The position numbers were made by a program, and so were the translations under genes. A DNA stretch of 64,000 nucleotides from Dendrolimus kikuchii (taxonomy: Eukaryota > Arthropoda > Insecta > Lepidoptera > Lasiocampidae): NCBI GenBank assembly GCA_019925095.2, contig CM034414.1, positions 660,001 through 724,000 of the forward strand. The letters run 5' to 3'. The notes beneath the pieces were generated by a model. The model did not search any database and was not told the DNA's origin. It saw only the letters and a list, made by a program, of their open reading frames with translations. Positions 57,201 through 60,200 of this stretch are shown here, in pieces. The stretch's first letter is position 1. Each line of letters starts with the position of its first letter.

Positions 57201-60200
57201 TGGGGAATAGTGTGAATGGAGCGTTAGGTAAACTTCTAGGCGCTAAGAACCTCAGCCAGAAGGCCCAGCTCGCCGTACACAACGCGGTGCTGGTACCTAC
57301 GCTCACGTATGGATGCGAGAGTTGGGTATGGAAGAGAGAGCATGAAAGTAGAGTAAACGCGGTCGAGATGCGAGCACTGCGCAAAATCTGCGGAGTGACG
57401 CTCGCGGACCGCGTTCGTAATACCGAAGTAAGAAAGAGAGTTGGTCTGAAAGAGAGTGTCGGGGTGAAGGTAAGGAAAGGAATGCTCCGGTGGTTCGGGC
57501 ATGTGGAAAGAATGCATGATGAAAGAATGACTAAACAGATATACAATGCAAAAGTGGATGGATGCAGAAGTCGTGGAAGGCCACGACACACCTTCCATGA
57601 TCAAATTGATCGTGTACTAGCAGAAGGTGATGTCAGGAGCCTTAAGAACAGACGAGTGTGCATGAGAAGGGTTATGAATGTCAAAGAGGCAAGTGAGGTG
57701 TGTAAGAATAAGCCTAAATGGCACTCTGTTGTTCGTGCCTACCCCGCAAGGGAACTGGCGTGAAGTTATGTATGTATGTATGTATGTACCTTGAAGTCGG
57801 TGCCAAGTAAAATATTGTGACGAGCGGTGGTGGAACAATCTAGTTGGTTCAAGGAGTTTCAGAAAAATGTAAGATTCTAGAAGAAAACGACAAGAACAGA
57901 TACGTTTTAGAAAGGGATAAATGATGAGCAATAGAATATCGAAATGAAGATCGAAATAGAAGGTTCAGGGTTCTTTCATCCGTGCAGGAACGGAGAAAGA
58001 ATACAATTTCCTGCGGCCTGGCGGCCTGTCCTAAGAGGCGACTAAACAACCCACAGCCAGGTGGTAGGGTATTTGCTCGACTGGATGACGACCACCCCTG
58101 GTCTAGAGTATGCCGCCATAACAACCTTGTGTTGTGTTCCGGCATTAGTGACCAGGTTCCAGTCTCCCTTAAGAGAGCAGCAGCGCATTTGTAGCACCTT
58201 TGGTGTTGCAAATATCCATAGGCGATTGTAACCGCTTTCCATCAAGTGGGCCGTCTACCTGTCTGTTGAATTCCTGCAATAAAAAAAAAGGAAGGAAAAG
58301 ACAGAGATAAATAGATGTTTAGAAAGGGACAGACAGAACATAAAAGAATAACGAAATGAAGATTGAAACTATGGGTTGCAGAAGATTCTGCCGGGTATAT
58401 AAGCAGGGTAAGGCGCGCCTACCGAGCAGTTTAAAAGTTGAGTTCAGTTCAAGACAGCGAAGCGACAAGTGCAATACGAAAGAGTTGGAAGAGAAGTTTA
58501 ATGACGAGTTTAGTGAAAAGCTGAGTAGGCAGTTCAGTGAAGGAGGAGTGTAACGTAGTTTAAGGGAAGATCCAGAAGCGAGCTACGCGCGGTAAATTTG
58601 GGAGTGAGCGCTGCAGCAGCAGGAGGTGGTCTACGCAATATCGGCGACGGTATTGTGAGTGAGACATCTTATCGTCGGGACAGTGCGTGTAGAGGCAACT
58701 CTGCGGAGAAGAATCACTTACGGCTGTTTAAGCTAACAGAAGCATTTAGTTAAAAACTGGTGATTCTTTCCAATCCCAAGTGCGTTTTTTTATTTATTTT
58801 TATTGCAGGAGTTCAGCAGACAGGCAGACTTGATGGAAAGTGGTTACCATCGCCTATGGACATTTGCAACACCAAAGTTCCTACAAATGCACTGCTGCTC
58901 TCTTAAGGGAGACTGGAGCCTGGTCACTAATGCCGGAACACAACTCAAGGTTGTTATGGCGACATACTTTAGACCAGGGGTGGTAGCCATCCAGTCGAGC
59001 CAATGCCCTACCACCTGGGTGGGTTGTTTTGTCGCCTCTTACGACAGGCCGCCACAACGCAGGAAATTGTATTCTTTCTCCGTTCCTGCACGGATAAAAC
59101 GTATGTGACAATATAATAAAAATTACTATATTTTGCAAATGCTGTTGTTATACTTGTCACCGACTTCAAGTCGGTTTCATTTTTGCTAGATTTCTTTTAT
59201 ATTTTTAAATTATTACAATTATGTCGAGATTACTCACCATCCAGCATCCGGACCCGTAGGTTCCTCGTCTTCTTGTTGTATTCAAGCAAATCGCCATTCC
59301 TGAGCATGTAGTAGTCCAGGCTCCTGGACGCCTCGAGCCATATGCCCTTCTTGTTGTCTTCTTCTGACGCCAGGAAGAGGCCGTATTCCTTTGCTGTGGG
59401 TGATTTATAAATAACGTAATTTCAATAAATCGAAATTACTTTAATATTTCCAACAAATTTAATGACTACATATATACATAACTTCACGCCAGTTCCCTTG
59501 CGGGCTAGGCACGAACAACAGAGCGCCATTTAGGCTTATTCTTACACACCTCACTTGCTTCTTTGACATTCATAACTCTTGTCATGCACGCTCGTCTGTT
59601 CTTAAGGCTCCTGACATCACCTTCTGCTAGTACACGATCAATTTGATCATGGATGGTGTGTCGTTTGGATAAATTTAATTACTAATATTTATTTATCTTA
59701 GAGACCCAACGTTGACACTTTCATATATACAGTGTAAACTCTATATAATGACACTGAAGGGACTATGGATTTTATGGCGTTATAGAGAGTTGTCGTTAAA
59801 TGGAGAGAAATATGTTATTTTTGTCTGACGTCTTTTGCTGCATCAGTAATTTTGTTGTATTTTTTTTACTTATTTTATTCTTATATTGTGATATTGAGGC
59901 ATTTTGATGATAGAGGAAGTATAAAGAAATTTCGGTATTTTAGAATTTCTTAGAAAATTCGGTATGCATGATGTCGACAGGCAAGTTTATTACGGGCTAG
60001 GATAATAAATAAATCGATAAAAGAAGTTTTACTAATTTTGGCAATTTAAAAGGTACTTTTTTTTACTTAATAGTTGTCGTTGTTGAGAGAGGGGGTAATG
60101 CTATATAGAGTGTATCAGTTAAATCGAGTGACGTTATATGGAGTTTACATTGTACTTAGGTGTCACAAAGCTATGGGAGTACTTTATATTGTTGATAGGA

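Noticed and set aside
57121..57604. Minus-strand frames of 122-156 codons over the RTE-like copy
   Set aside because: Antisense of the retrotransposon frame; the same shadow appears over every copy.
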